Origin: a virus
Virus record (IMG/VR): IMGVR_UViG_3300037360_000157
Coordinates: 1 to 34,533 of that record
DNA length: 34,533 nucleotides
Reading direction: 5' to 3' (one strand)
Under the pieces are notes generated by a model that was not told the origin of the DNA, did not search any database, and was given only the letters and a program-made list of their open reading frames with translations. Shown here piece by piece: positions 22,834 to 30,796 of the stretch (the first letter of the stretch is position 1; each line of letters begins with the position of its first letter). A program made the translations under genes and the position numbers.

Positions 22834-23729
22834 TTGATTGCTCCCAGCCTTTTTTGTTCGTCAAGAAAGTATGCAACCCGCTTGGCCGTGGACCATGATG
22901 CCATCTGAGCCCAAGAGGGTGCTCGACCGCCGCTGGCGACGGGCAACGAAGCCGCGTTGTTTGGCATGGCCTTCTTCGGAGATGCAACCACGTTGGACGC
23001 CAGCGTTGCGGGTGGCGATGCACCGCCGATCTTCTTGAGACCGGACAACTTCTTGAACGTCGTTGATGCGTGCTCGACCAATCGATCCTCCTCGATCCTT
23101 GCCGCCTCGTTGACGAGATCGTCGATCTCTTCCTTATTCAACGAATTGATATCGATTCCAGCTTCGTTAAGCGACTTGTAGAACGTGTTCCTGACGTTGT
23201 CGATGGATCCCAATTCACGAACCGCTTCAAAGTCGTCTGGGCTCTTATCGATGATGCCCTTGAAGAACGTTCGATCGGCGTCGATATTTTTGTTGTACGT
23301 TCGTTCTGATTCCTCGCGTTCCTTGTTTGCCTTCCACACCTTGAGTTGCTCGATCTCCGACTCGACGGTCTTGGGGACCTGCAACTTCGCCTTGTCACCC
23401 TTGATGTGTTGTTTGAGTGCAGGTATTCGATCTATGACGGCATCAGGATCCTTCACGAGCAGTTCCTGCAGCTCCCTGTATTCCTTTGCGGCCGTGGCGT
23501 CGGATCGACGCTTGATCTCCAAGTCGTGCTTTCGCCTGGCATTGAAACGTTCTATGTTCGATGGCTTCTTTGATACCTCGCCCTTGGTGTCGATCGTGGG
23601 GTCACTGCCTTCAATGGTGGTTTCCACCTTTGTGTCCGCGACGGGCGATTCCGTGGGCGGCGTGGGTGTTGCTGTTGCCTCGCTGCCCTCGGCCACCGTA
23701 GATGCTGCTTGTCCTTCTGTGTTTTCCAT
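22830..23729 (-). CDS. Scaffolding protein candidate
   Basis: 299 aa. ATG at 23729 overlaps the upstream stop (TGATG), preferred over an open extension to 23828. An acidic, Thr/Pro-rich disordered start (about 1-55) is followed by long charged helices (NIERFNARRKHDLEIKRRSD, SEIEQLKVWKANKEREESER), then DIDSLNKEEIDDLVNEAA-type helices and a short basic C-terminus ending KRVAYFLDEQKRLGAIK. High charge, predicted coiled coil, a basic end that could touch the capsid shell, and a place between portal and capsid fit scaffolding proteins. Two genes and TerL separate it from the capsid gene, which is not the usual immediate neighbour arrangement. Confidence 0.6.
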   Translation of the reverse strand: MENTEGQAASTVAEGSEATATPTPPTESPVADTKVETTIEGSDPTIDTKGEVSKKPSNIERFNARRKHDLEIKRRSDATAAKEYRELQELLVKDPDAVIDRIPALKQHIKGDKAKLQVPKTVESEIEQLKVWKANKEREESERTYNKNIDADRTFFKGIIDKSPDDFEAVRELGSIDNVRNTFYKSLNEAGIDINSLNKEEIDDLVNEAARIEEDRLVEHASTTFKKLSGLKKIGGASPPATLASNVVASPKKAMPNNAASLPVASGGRAPSWAQMASWSTAKRVAYFLDEQKRLGAIK

Positions 23730-23962
23730 CACTTGCCTTCGTTTCCTTGTTTCTTTTCTTTCTTCAGCTGTTCGAACTGAAGCGATATCTGTTCGAACTG
23801 CAATCGTAGCACGCCGAGTTGCTGGCATATGTTGAACAGGAGCACGTCAAGGCGTGGTGGCTGATCCCGGGCGATGGGGGCGGGTCCCTTCTGAGACGAG
23901 CTCCAGAGCTGACCGGCCGCCATCTTTAGATCGTCCACTTCGCGGTCCGGTACGTCCGTCAC
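23729..23962 (-). CDS. Small coiled-coil protein
   Basis: 77 aa, GTG start in a GTGA overlap with the portal stop; it ends in a TGATG overlap with the scaffold candidate. After a polar first third (VPDREVDDLKMAAGQLW), residues 42-71 form an amphipathic helix with heptad Leu/Phe (LFNICQQLGVLRLQFEQIS, then QFEQLKKEKK) and a Lys-rich end. No family recognised. Role probably in portal or prohead assembly, from position. Confidence 0.65.
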   Translation of the reverse strand: MTDVPDREVDDLKMAAGQLWSSSQKGPAPIARDQPPRLDVLLFNICQQLGVLRLQFEQISLQFEQLKKEKKQGNEGK

Positions 23963-25878
23963 GATGCTGCCCCAACCGTGCCTGGTACCCCAGCCGGGCC
24001 GCCTGCTGGTCCACCAACCGGAGGTGGCGGGGGCGACATCGCCGCTGTCAATTGAGCCAGCTTCTGTGCCACCACGGTCGACATCGTCGTCGTGTCGATG
24101 CAGCTGTTGAGAAAATCGACGAGCAGGTCGATCGTTCGCTTGTCTTCATCGTTGTTGAACGCTTTGTTGATCTCCTCAACGACGATCTGAACCACGATCG
24201 ATTGGTCAGTGGCGAGGAGGAACTCGTCCGCCGTTCCTGGTTTCTGTTCCTCAAGGATTTCGTCGATGATCTTGTCCAGTCGATCGAACTGGCTCGTGAA
24301 CCGTTCCAGGACGCCGTCCGGATCAGGAATGTCGAGCTGTTGGGCCATGACCTCACGCGACATCAGGCCCTGCTGTGCCATTTCGTTGATCAAAGCGAAC
24401 CTACCAGAGGGCGTGTTCGGCAGGTTTGCGGATGGCATTGCCTTGACCTGATAACAATCGGCAGCGACGCTGGCATCCTTCCACTTGATTCCTTCGAGGA
24501 ACTTGCGACCCTGAACCCTGATGTTGAATCCCTGGGTCTCTGCATCGATCCTGACGAGCTCGATCATCATCTTCGTCGCCTCGCTGTGAAGTCGATCCCA
24601 CTGCTTCATGTAGTCACTGAGCCTGACCGATTGAGTGTCCCTGTACTCACGCTGAGCCGCTCCACTGGCATTGGGACCCAACGGAGTTGAAGCGTTGACA
24701 GAACCCTCGTTGAGACCGATCAGTTGAAACGCAAACTCGTGCTGCCACTGAAGCCAGGGAATGAAGTCCTGGGGTTGGATCGATGGAATGATCAGAGGAA
24801 TGGGCTGTCCCATTGCGTTGTTGTACGGAATCAGAGCGCCTGGCCTGCTGTAGATCTCCTGGCTGATCATGTTTTCTTCTGGAACGAGGATCCTGGGCAT
24901 TGCCACCATCGCCATCGATTCGACGAAGTATTGACAGCACTGGTTGATGTGGTTCTGCAGGCCAAAGAGCTGCTGAGCGATTCCTGTTCCCCAGTACGAT
25001 TGCTGCGACTCTCGCCACCTGATCGGTATGAGTGGAAAGCTTTCCAGCATCCAGGATTCATCGACCAACGTGCAGGTCGAACAACACGCGACGTGTCTAC
25101 CATCGTTTGCACCGGGTGCTGAAGGCAGGCGCCATGCCTCGATGATGGTGACGTTGTTTGAAAGGCTGGACGATCGAGCGCCGACGGTTGACACGGCGGT
25201 CAGCTTGTTCCTCGTCGCCTTCGCGATCAGCTCGGCCTGTTTGGGAAACGCCTGGCACAGCGATATGACATCGTTCATCGTGCACAGCATCTGTTCTCGA
25301 GGTCGCATCATCGATCCTTGAACGTGATCGACGAGAACGTCTCCTGGCCACACGTTCTCGCAACGGGGATTGCCGAACATGTCGGTGTAACAGTACAGGA
25401 ACCCGGTTCCACAGACGAGCGAATCCTTTCCTGCTCGTGGAGCCATGACGTCCAACGACGATTGCGTCTTGCATCCGTCGGCGAACTGTCCGAGCTTCTT
25501 GCACTGGCGCGATAGCTTTCCGCCTCCGTTCGTGGGAAGTATCCTGATCCGTGGCGGGTCCTTGAACACCTGGTTGACGACGGCGTCGACTGCGCTGCCG
25601 ATGACGTTGTGAGTGACCATCAGTTCATCCGCTGACGTGTCCATGGCTCGAACGCCGTTCATTGCAACGTTGAACGTGTCCTCGTACTTTGCTGCGTACA
25701 TTCGAAAGATGTTGTTTCTCGCCTGGTTGTAGCGAAGGATGTCCTTCGCCTCGGTGAAGACGGCGTTGTAGACGTCTTTCTTTGGTTGCATCCACCACGC
25801 ATATGAGAGACTGTTTGATAGAACTGATTCGTCGAAGTTGAACTTGATTCCGTTATCACCGTTGTCACCGTTTTCCAT
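23959..25878 (-). CDS. Portal protein
   Basis: 639 aa, ATG at 25878 one base after the upstream stop. The portal is the dodecameric ring at the capsid vertex through which DNA enters and leaves. Supporting features: a helical N-terminal wing (YAWWMQPKKDVYNAVFTEA), VWPGDVLVDHVQG (about 176-188) as in the clip/wing of portals, WGTGIAQQLFGLQNHINQC (about 294-312), and the region GLNEGSVNAS with TPLGPNASGAAQREYRD (about 395-420), which matches the N-x-x-S-G-A..R element before the long stem helix VRLSDYMKQWDRLHSEAT. A coiled acidic C-terminus and a Pro-rich tail (PPPPPVGGPAGG) follow. Size is in the range for short-tailed phages. Confidence 0.85.
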   Translation of the reverse strand: MENGDNGDNGIKFNFDESVLSNSLSYAWWMQPKKDVYNAVFTEAKDILRYNQARNNIFRMYAAKYEDTFNVAMNGVRAMDTSADELMVTHNVIGSAVDAVVNQVFKDPPRIRILPTNGGGKLSRQCKKLGQFADGCKTQSSLDVMAPRAGKDSLVCGTGFLYCYTDMFGNPRCENVWPGDVLVDHVQGSMMRPREQMLCTMNDVISLCQAFPKQAELIAKATRNKLTAVSTVGARSSSLSNNVTIIEAWRLPSAPGANDGRHVACCSTCTLVDESWMLESFPLIPIRWRESQQSYWGTGIAQQLFGLQNHINQCCQYFVESMAMVAMPRILVPEENMISQEIYSRPGALIPYNNAMGQPIPLIIPSIQPQDFIPWLQWQHEFAFQLIGLNEGSVNASTPLGPNASGAAQREYRDTQSVRLSDYMKQWDRLHSEATKMMIELVRIDAETQGFNIRVQGRKFLEGIKWKDASVAADCYQVKAMPSANLPNTPSGRFALINEMAQQGLMSREVMAQQLDIPDPDGVLERFTSQFDRLDKIIDEILEEQKPGTADEFLLATDQSIVVQIVVEEINKAFNNDEDKRTIDLLVDFLNSCIDTTTMSTVVAQKLAQLTAAMSPPPPPVGGPAGGPAGVPGTVGAAS

Positions 25879-25879
25879 G

Positions 25880-26158
25880 TCAGAGCACCTCCCCTTCGGT
25901 TCCGTTGACGAAGGCGTCGTATTCCTTTGGCGTTATGCTGTACGCCTTGAGGACCTCTGAATCAAATGGAACTCGAGTTGGTTCGATGCCGACGCTCGTC
26001 AGGGCCTGCAGAGGATCGTTTTTCTTTGTCACCCCGGTGGATTGCCTGGATAACTTGATCATTGCACCTGCCCAGTGCAGCTCGGTCACTGCATACCCGC
26101 AGTCCGTCGCTGCTATCAGGATGCGTGTCAGCTCGTTGGCGAATGTGTCGTCTTGCAT
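25880..26158 (-). CDS. Small hypothetical protein upstream of portal
   Basis: 92 aa from ATG at 26158; the frame is open to 26272 but the extra residues come from the tandem-repeat leader and look non-coding. Ribosome-binding signal is weak. The N-terminal half is a helix with FANELTRILIAATDCGYAV, followed by a basic loop and a final helix ITPKEYDAFVNG. It is spaced one base from the portal start, so translation is probably coupled. Not recognised. Confidence 0.6.
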   Translation of the reverse strand: MQDDTFANELTRILIAATDCGYAVTELHWAGAMIKLSRQSTGVTKKNDPLQALTSVGIEPTRVPFDSEVLKAYSITPKEYDAFVNGTEGEVL

Positions 26159-26215
26159 GAATCTAAGTATGTGTCCATGCGAAATCCGTGGGTCTTTTTG
26201 ATGGATCCGTTGCGA

Positions 26216-26277
26216 GCAACGTGGAGAGCCATTCGACACAACGTCCGCAACGCGGGGAGCAATTCGACACAACGTGT
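26216..26277 (-). repeat. 31-bp tandem direct repeat (operator-like)
   Basis: Two adjoining 31-bp units (26216-26246 and 26247-26277) agree at 26 positions and share the 14-bp core ATTCGACACAACGT. They fill most of the 126-bp gap before the portal-side genes. With a ribbon-helix-helix candidate coded just upstream, they could be its operator sites; this link is inferred. Confidence 0.6.
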
Positions 26278-26284
26278 GTTGCCT

Positions 26285-26686
26285 TCAGTCGTTGTCTTCA
26301 CTCGGCGACCTTTTTTGTCGCAGAGATTGAGTAACCGTCGGTTCTAGCGTCTTCTCCTTCGCTGATTTTTTCGGATGGATAACGTAGATCGTCTTTCGCA
26401 GGTCGATTCCCTTGTTTCCGCGGTTCTTTCGTTCGTTTCTGGAGATGCGAGCCAACGCAGAGATCGGGTATTTTTTGTCGATTCCTTTTTGTTTGCTGCA
26501 GATGGCGGTGAACAGGTCGAACAACCCCTCATCGGGAGTGTGAAAGATCGTTTCATTGAGTGCATGCAACGTTTTTTTCATCTCCACAAGCATCGCTTCA
26601 GACATCTTGTCCTTTTCAATATCGGATTTGAAGGGTTCGTTGTTCTTTGCAAACTCAACGTCAATGGCACACTTTCGTCTATTCAT
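26285..26686 (-). CDS. Hypothetical basic protein
   Basis: 133 aa from ATG at 26686, chosen for its AAGGAG 10 nt upstream and an 8-bp overlap with the preceding stop. Helical N-terminal half (FKSDIEKDKMSEAMLVEMKK, then LHALNETIFHTPDEGLFDL), then TAICSKQKGIDKKYPISALAR and a basic tail with DLRKTIYVIHPKKSAKEK. Many Lys and Arg suggest nucleic-acid contact. Not recognised as a family. Confidence 0.65.
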   Translation of the reverse strand: MNRRKCAIDVEFAKNNEPFKSDIEKDKMSEAMLVEMKKTLHALNETIFHTPDEGLFDLFTAICSKQKGIDKKYPISALARISRNERKNRGNKGIDLRKTIYVIHPKKSAKEKTLEPTVTQSLRQKRSPSEDND

Positions 26687-26882
26687 CGAGAGTATCTCCT
26701 TCAAGTTCCTTGACAGCAAACATGATGATCCTTCTTGTCGACCATCCGGTCGATTCCTTGATGGCGTTGAACCTCAACCTCTCTGACTTCGTCAGGTACG
26801 CTCCGGTTTGGTAACCCTGGGTCGGATGTTCCTTTTGTTTTGTCTCCGCATCGTCCCTTGTGTCGTTTGCTGGTGCTATCAT
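26679..26882 (-). CDS. Small ribbon-helix-helix-like DNA-binding protein
   Basis: 67 aa, ATG at 26882 with AGAGGA 4 nt upstream. After a disordered first 25 residues comes a pattern typical of ribbon-helix-helix regulators: a short strand GAYLTKSE (27-34), helix A SERLRFNAIKES (33-44), a turn TGWSTR and helix B RRIIMFAVKELEG (50-62). Such proteins dimerise and bind operator repeats through the strand. The tandem 31-bp repeat 400 bp downstream is a possible target. The family is short and the match is by eye. Confidence 0.55.
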   Translation of the reverse strand: MIAPANDTRDDAETKQKEHPTQGYQTGAYLTKSERLRFNAIKESTGWSTRRIIMFAVKELEGDTLDE

Positions 26883-26903
26883 TTGTCCTCTTTATTCTTC
26901 AAT

Positions 26904-26932
26904 ATTGTACCATGTACTGTCAGCAATGTTCA
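26904..26932 (-). promoter_or_regulatory. Candidate promoter for the portal-packaging-head operon
   Basis: On the minus strand TGAACA (26932-26927) and TACAAT (26909-26904) have a 17-nt spacer, and TG stands one base upstream of the -10 (TGGTACAAT), an extended -10 form. It lies about 20 bp before the start at 26882 and inside the last codons of the upstream gene. Confidence 0.45.
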
Positions 26933-27558
26933 CCGACCACGACCCTTTTGCACCAGGGTCCGTCCGTGGACACGACAACGAATGGACACGCTGGAAACGT
27001 TCCCATCGCAGGCAAGTACCTTGAAAACCACAGGTCCTTGTCAGTCGATAGAAGGACGTGTACGTCGATGATGTTGTATGATACGATGATTCCAGGCGCT
27101 GATTCATAGCAATGAACGTGCCACACTGACTTTCCTGACGTTTCGATGAGCTTCCTTAACTTTTCAAACTCGTTGTTGTGACCCATGACCGCGTTGTTAC
27201 AAGCGAATGCCTGAGGCATCGTCATACACTTGTTGCAGATGTGAATGCAGCTCGCGGTGTTTGCATACCTGATGTTCCTCGGCGATGACACCTTGAGTTG
27301 AACGATGTGATGCTCTGACGTGAAGTCCGCACCGTCAAAGTCCTCTTGCTTTCCTTCGTTGTTCGTGAAGTCCTCATTGAATTGTTTCTTCAATTCTGCA
27401 ACAACAAATTCATAGTTCCTCTTTGAAACGTTTGCATGTGCATTCGTATCAAACGGTTTGAATTCTGCTCTGACCTTTTCAGAACAGTGATGACACAGAC
27501 CGATCTCTTTCGCCAGCTTCAGAAGCTTTGCACGTTGCCATTCCGTTATTGTACTCAT
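26920..27558 (-). CDS. Cysteine/histidine-rich protein, HNH endonuclease-like
   Basis: 212 aa from ATG at 27558 (MSTITEWQRAKLLKLAKE); a TTG start at 27615 would add a hydrophobic stretch but has no ribosome-binding site. CHHC (22-25) and CxxxCxxC (104-111) could bind one zinc, and SEHHIVQLKV (81-90) resembles the E/D-H-I-x-P-L motif of HNH nucleases, followed by RNIRYANTASC as the Asn region. The final His is unclear. A homing nuclease or DNA-processing enzyme is possible; the tRNA-like element next door would be a usual neighbour. A non-catalytic zinc protein is the alternative. Confidence 0.5.
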   Translation of the reverse strand: MSTITEWQRAKLLKLAKEIGLCHHCSEKVRAEFKPFDTNAHANVSKRNYEFVVAELKKQFNEDFTNNEGKQEDFDGADFTSEHHIVQLKVSSPRNIRYANTASCIHICNKCMTMPQAFACNNAVMGHNNEFEKLRKLIETSGKSVWHVHCYESAPGIIVSYNIIDVHVLLSTDKDLWFSRYLPAMGTFPACPFVVVSTDGPWCKRVVVGEHC

Positions 27559-27629
27559 AATACTATGTAGTAGTATGAATGCAATCGTTGCCCAACATCG
27601 TTGAACAAATTTCAAAAAATTGTGTAGAA

Positions 27630-27717
27630 TGGAGCGCCCTTCAGGAATCGAACCTGAACGATCTGACCGACTTGAACGGAGGAGAAAAAGTCTATCTGAT
27701 CGAAACCAATTGAGCGC
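27630..27717 (-). tRNA. tRNA-like element, non-canonical
   Basis: The minus strand carries a perfect T arm (TCAGG, loop TTCGATT, CCTGA) followed by AGGGCGC, a discriminator T and encoded CCA. The 5' end GCGCTCA pairs with AGGGCGC at six of seven positions, completing an acceptor stem. At 88 nt it has the size of a class II tRNA. Between the stems the fold is odd: a hairpin TGGT-TTCG-ATCA in the D-arm place and a stem GATAGACTT/AAGTCGGTC (one mismatch) with a 14-nt loop where the anticodon arm should be. No anticodon can be assigned. It begins with the base after the stop of the upstream gene. It may be a degenerate tRNA, a tRNA-mimic, or an attachment-type remnant. Confidence 0.5.
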
Positions 27718-27966
27718 TTATGTTGATTTCCTAGACCTTTGAGAAAGCGCTAAAGCCTCGAGATATGCTTCACGAACGTTCTTGTTCCTTTCGCCTATGG
27801 TTTCAGCCAACGCGGCTCCATACGCTGTTCGTGGGCTTTCTGTGGGCTTCAATCGCCTGTTCCTATGCAGTTGCCAGGCATGAATGCATGCAGACACGAT
27901 GCATGCGATTGAACTAGCAACGTTGATGATAGATTGTGGATCGATGTGGTTCATTTGATCAATCAC
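27718..27966 (-). CDS. Small single-pass membrane protein
   Basis: 82 aa from GTG at 27966 in a GTGA overlap with the upstream stop; ATG at 27954 is an alternative. Residues 12-31 (SIINVASSIACIVSACIHAW) are hydrophobic and followed by HRNRR, so one membrane helix with a basic cytoplasmic side is likely. The C-terminal half is a charged helix (GAALAETIGERNKNVREAYL). This layout fits holins with one helix and inner spanin-like proteins. Placement after the fibre and before the tRNA-like element gives no firm support for lysis. Confidence 0.6.
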   Translation of the reverse strand: MIDQMNHIDPQSIINVASSIACIVSACIHAWQLHRNRRLKPTESPRTAYGAALAETIGERNKNVREAYLEALALSQRSRKST

Positions 27967-28607
27967 TGCGGAACGACTGCATATTCGATGGCGAGCGAGA
28001 CCAACGGAGACGTGCCGGCGCCGGCGATTCCTTCAATGGCAAAGAATGCACCCGGAGTGAGAATGATGCTGCTAGCGATCTCTTCGATGTTGGGCGGGTT
28101 CCACGTTGTCACGGTGCCGACATACGCGTCGAGCGAGAACGCGCTTGACCTGATGATGACCGGCGTGTTCGTGAGCGAGACGCCGCTGTACGCTTTAGAA
28201 ACATCGTTTGCGTTGGTTGTCACACCGCTAAGAAGCGTACACGATCGAATTGCGGCAGCAGTCTCTAGAGGCAACGTCGTCGGATTCAATCCCTGACAAT
28301 ACCATAGAGAACCAGCACCTAGCGTTCCGCTGACATACGCGAATATGACCTTGAGGATTTCAATGTTCTTGCCCGAACCAGCAGGATTCACTAACGCCAG
28401 TGGCGGAGTCGCCGTCAACGCCGTTCCTGGAGCTATTCCAGCTGTCGCCGTTGTCGCAACGAACGTGAGTCCACGAGACGCGTTTTCATAGTATCTGCCG
28501 TGAACGTCCCCAACAGCCAACGCGCAGTCTCGCGTCGTTCGTAGGTCGACGAGCGAACCATCCTGACCAAGAACCGGACCCGTTTTTGCTTGAACTTCGT
28601 ATGCCAT
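27963..28607 (-). CDS. Small structural protein, fibre- or vertex-associated
   Basis: 214 aa from ATG at 28607 (MAYEVQAKTGPVLGQDGSLV); a longer frame to 28778 overlaps the SGNH gene and is rejected. The opening with DLRTTRDCALAVGDVHGRYYENASRG and the LVNPAGSGKNIEILKVIF segment (about 81-98) resembles a type of small beta-rich virion protein recurrent in short-tailed phage genomes, with an R-x-x-x-x-x-L-V-V-x-D-x-x-G-R-Y start and NPAGSGKN. The rest is beta-prone (SLWYCQGLNPTT, VIIRSSAFSLDAYVG, FAIEGIAGAGTS). Its exact position in the virion is unknown. Confidence 0.6.
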   Translation of the reverse strand: MAYEVQAKTGPVLGQDGSLVDLRTTRDCALAVGDVHGRYYENASRGLTFVATTATAGIAPGTALTATPPLALVNPAGSGKNIEILKVIFAYVSGTLGAGSLWYCQGLNPTTLPLETAAAIRSCTLLSGVTTNANDVSKAYSGVSLTNTPVIIRSSAFSLDAYVGTVTTWNPPNIEEIASSIILTPGAFFAIEGIAGAGTSPLVSLAIEYAVVPQ

Positions 28608-28633
28608 GTCAGTACGTATTCTCTTCCTTAGAG

Positions 28634-30796
28634 TTATTGAACCGTCAATGCCAATCCAACCGCAGGTGCAGTGCTCACCAACGTGCCACCAGCAGGAAAC
28701 GTTGCAGGCATTGCTCCGGCTGAGAGTCCCGTGACCTTCCACGCAATCGGCGTCGTGGTCGTACCTGCTATCAACCAATTCGGAAGGTACTTGTTCGGAC
28801 CCGTGATTGCTTGTATGGTGCTGGCCGTCGTTCCCAGGGAATCAACCTTGAGCACGATCCAATACAGACCAGGCGGGCCTATCGTATTTGTGGACGAATT
28901 TATCGTCTTCATTCCTGACGTTGTACCAAGAGCAACGGCACCGCCACCCGTGTATTCACTCGACGCCGCGAACGTTTTTGGGTATCCAGTGAATGATAGA
29001 TCGTCATAGATCGCCATTCTGACGTTCGATCCTGCGGTCGCCGGTGCGTTCGTTTGAAACAAATAGACACTTGTGCAGAACACCGTGGTGTCCGTGATAA
29101 AGATCGGCATGGCAAACATGTCGCCGGCAACGCACGTGTAGGGCGTTCCTGCCCACGATGTGTATTCTGGAAGGTAGATCTGAGGTGAAGAGGTATTGAC
29201 GCTTGTCTTGACGATGGGACGACGATCGGCCAAAACAAACGGTATTGGCGAGACCGACGTCTCACACGAACCCATCGGTTGTCTATCGATCGCTTCCTCG
29301 CATAGCGATAACGCGGCCTGAACGATTGCCTGAGCACACCGTTGATAACCGAGGTTGTTTGGATGCAGACCATCCCAAGCGAAGTATGTGTAGATGTTCG
29401 TTGGAAAGCTAGCGTCCGTCTCGCCATGAAACAGCGCTGCGTCAAAGTCAGCGACTTGAACCATCGATCCAAACTGTGCGACTGCATTTGCAATCGCGGT
29501 GTTCCAACCCGCAACGTCAGCCTGAGCAGCAACGTGGTTTGCAGGCGTTGCTCCAGAGAAGTCCGTGTTTGCCCCGTAATATCCACATGCATAACCGTTA
29601 AGCGTACGTTGAATAGAATATTTGATGCTCGTTGATGAATTGTTTGCAGTCTTGCTCAACGTGATGGACGTGGTGCTACCAACAGCTGATATCGTCGTTC
29701 CTGATTGAATCGCATTTTGAGAATCGAGCTCAACGATCGATCCGTTGACGTCAGTGCCCGACAAAAAGTTGGCAACGTTGCTCGTGAAGGTCGTTGTTCC
29801 ATTCGTCACGCCGTCACCGAACGACATCGTGATCTGTCGACACGGCAACTGGGGCATGTTGCACACGATGACAGGCGAGGGTTTGAAGCTCTCGATCCAA
29901 CACCCATCGACGTAACACGTTGCTCCTGAGATCGTCGTGATCTTGAGGTTGATCGTTTGACCTGCGTTTGCAGCACTCAATCCGTTTGTTGCAGCGGTGA
30001 ACCTGACAGGAACTGGAGCAGCAGCGGCGGTGGCACCGGCGCCAAAGTTTGGTGTGGCGGTGTTTTGCAGGTTAGTCGTCAGACCAACGATTCCGGTCGT
30101 TCCTGTGATCGTGCCACCCCACGTAACGATCAACGTGTTTGTCGTGCCATTGAATCCGACGAGGTTGAAACAAATTGGTTCCCCTTGGTAACCCGAGGGG
30201 ATCGTGAACGTCGCCGTCGACGTACCAGACGAATCGACGGCAGTTGCTTGAATCGCAAATCCTGACGTGAAATCGGCGGCTGAAAGCGCTGAGTTCGAAA
30301 AGTTTGTTCCGTGGGCCCATTGAGCGCTGTTTGCACACAGAAACACCTGCGATGCTCTGCACCTGGAGATCAACGTGGTGTATGTATTTGTGCACACGGT
30401 CTGCAACAGCGTCTGAGCCATGCCAGTTGCCGCAAACCCGACGTCATTGACTCCCCAATGAAAGAGATAACAACCACCCGTTCGACCATACGGTGGCAAC
30501 GGTGTGGGTTTCCTGATCTCGTTCAACGCCTTTGCGTAGCCACCCTGTTGCCATCCTGCCTCCGTAAGAACGGCGCCATTGCGACCGTGATTGATGACGT
30601 TTTCTTTTGGAATCCCAAGCGCTCTAGCGGCCAAGAATTGCATTGAATAATCATCTGACCACTGAACGATGTAATTTCCTCCCTGAGGATTCGTACCGTT
30701 GATTGAATTCTGAAAGTACGAATGTCCAAAGCACTCCAACCCATTGATCGGTACCGGATGAACCAGAGGCATCGATGTTGTCAGCGTCGTTGGCAT
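28634..30796 (-). CDS. SGNH/GDSL-hydrolase virion protein
   Basis: 720 aa, ATG in a TAATG overlap with the fibre stop. The SGNH blocks are visible: I CFGHSYF with Ser26 (GDS replaced by GHS), II NHGRNG (69-74), III HWGVND (113-118, Gly115 and Asn117) and V WDGLHPN (474-480, Asp475 and His478). Blocks III and V are 360 residues apart, with two beta domains inserted (about 180-305, and 320-400), so the catalytic domain is split. Residues 500-720 form another beta domain. Such enzymes on phage fibres remove acyl or acetyl groups from surface polysaccharides. Position after the main fibre makes it a receptor-processing tail protein. Confidence 0.8.
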   Translation of the reverse strand: MPTTLTTSMPLVHPVPINGLECFGHSYFQNSINGTNPQGGNYIVQWSDDYSMQFLAARALGIPKENVINHGRNGAVLTEAGWQQGGYAKALNEIRKPTPLPPYGRTGGCYLFHWGVNDVGFAATGMAQTLLQTVCTNTYTTLISRCRASQVFLCANSAQWAHGTNFSNSALSAADFTSGFAIQATAVDSSGTSTATFTIPSGYQGEPICFNLVGFNGTTNTLIVTWGGTITGTTGIVGLTTNLQNTATPNFGAGATAAAAPVPVRFTAATNGLSAANAGQTINLKITTISGATCYVDGCWIESFKPSPVIVCNMPQLPCRQITMSFGDGVTNGTTTFTSNVANFLSGTDVNGSIVELDSQNAIQSGTTISAVGSTTSITLSKTANNSSTSIKYSIQRTLNGYACGYYGANTDFSGATPANHVAAQADVAGWNTAIANAVAQFGSMVQVADFDAALFHGETDASFPTNIYTYFAWDGLHPNNLGYQRCAQAIVQAALSLCEEAIDRQPMGSCETSVSPIPFVLADRRPIVKTSVNTSSPQIYLPEYTSWAGTPYTCVAGDMFAMPIFITDTTVFCTSVYLFQTNAPATAGSNVRMAIYDDLSFTGYPKTFAASSEYTGGGAVALGTTSGMKTINSSTNTIGPPGLYWIVLKVDSLGTTASTIQAITGPNKYLPNWLIAGTTTTPIAWKVTGLSAGAMPATFPAGGTLVSTAPAVGLALTVQ

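Noticed and set aside
23185-23835. 216-codon plus-strand open frame opposite the scaffold candidate
   Set aside because: Ser/Leu/Phe-rich composition is typical of the complement of a charged helical gene; no ribosome-binding site or domain.
23854-24690. 278-codon plus-strand open frame opposite the portal gene
   Set aside because: It is antisense to a well-supported portal, is rich in Arg, Leu, Val and Asp as expected of a shadow frame, and lacks a convincing ribosome-binding site.
27630-27717. Ordinary elongator tRNA with assigned anticodon
   Set aside because: No arrangement gives a 5-bp anticodon stem with a 7-nt loop together with the matching acceptor and T arm, so only a tRNA-like call is justified.
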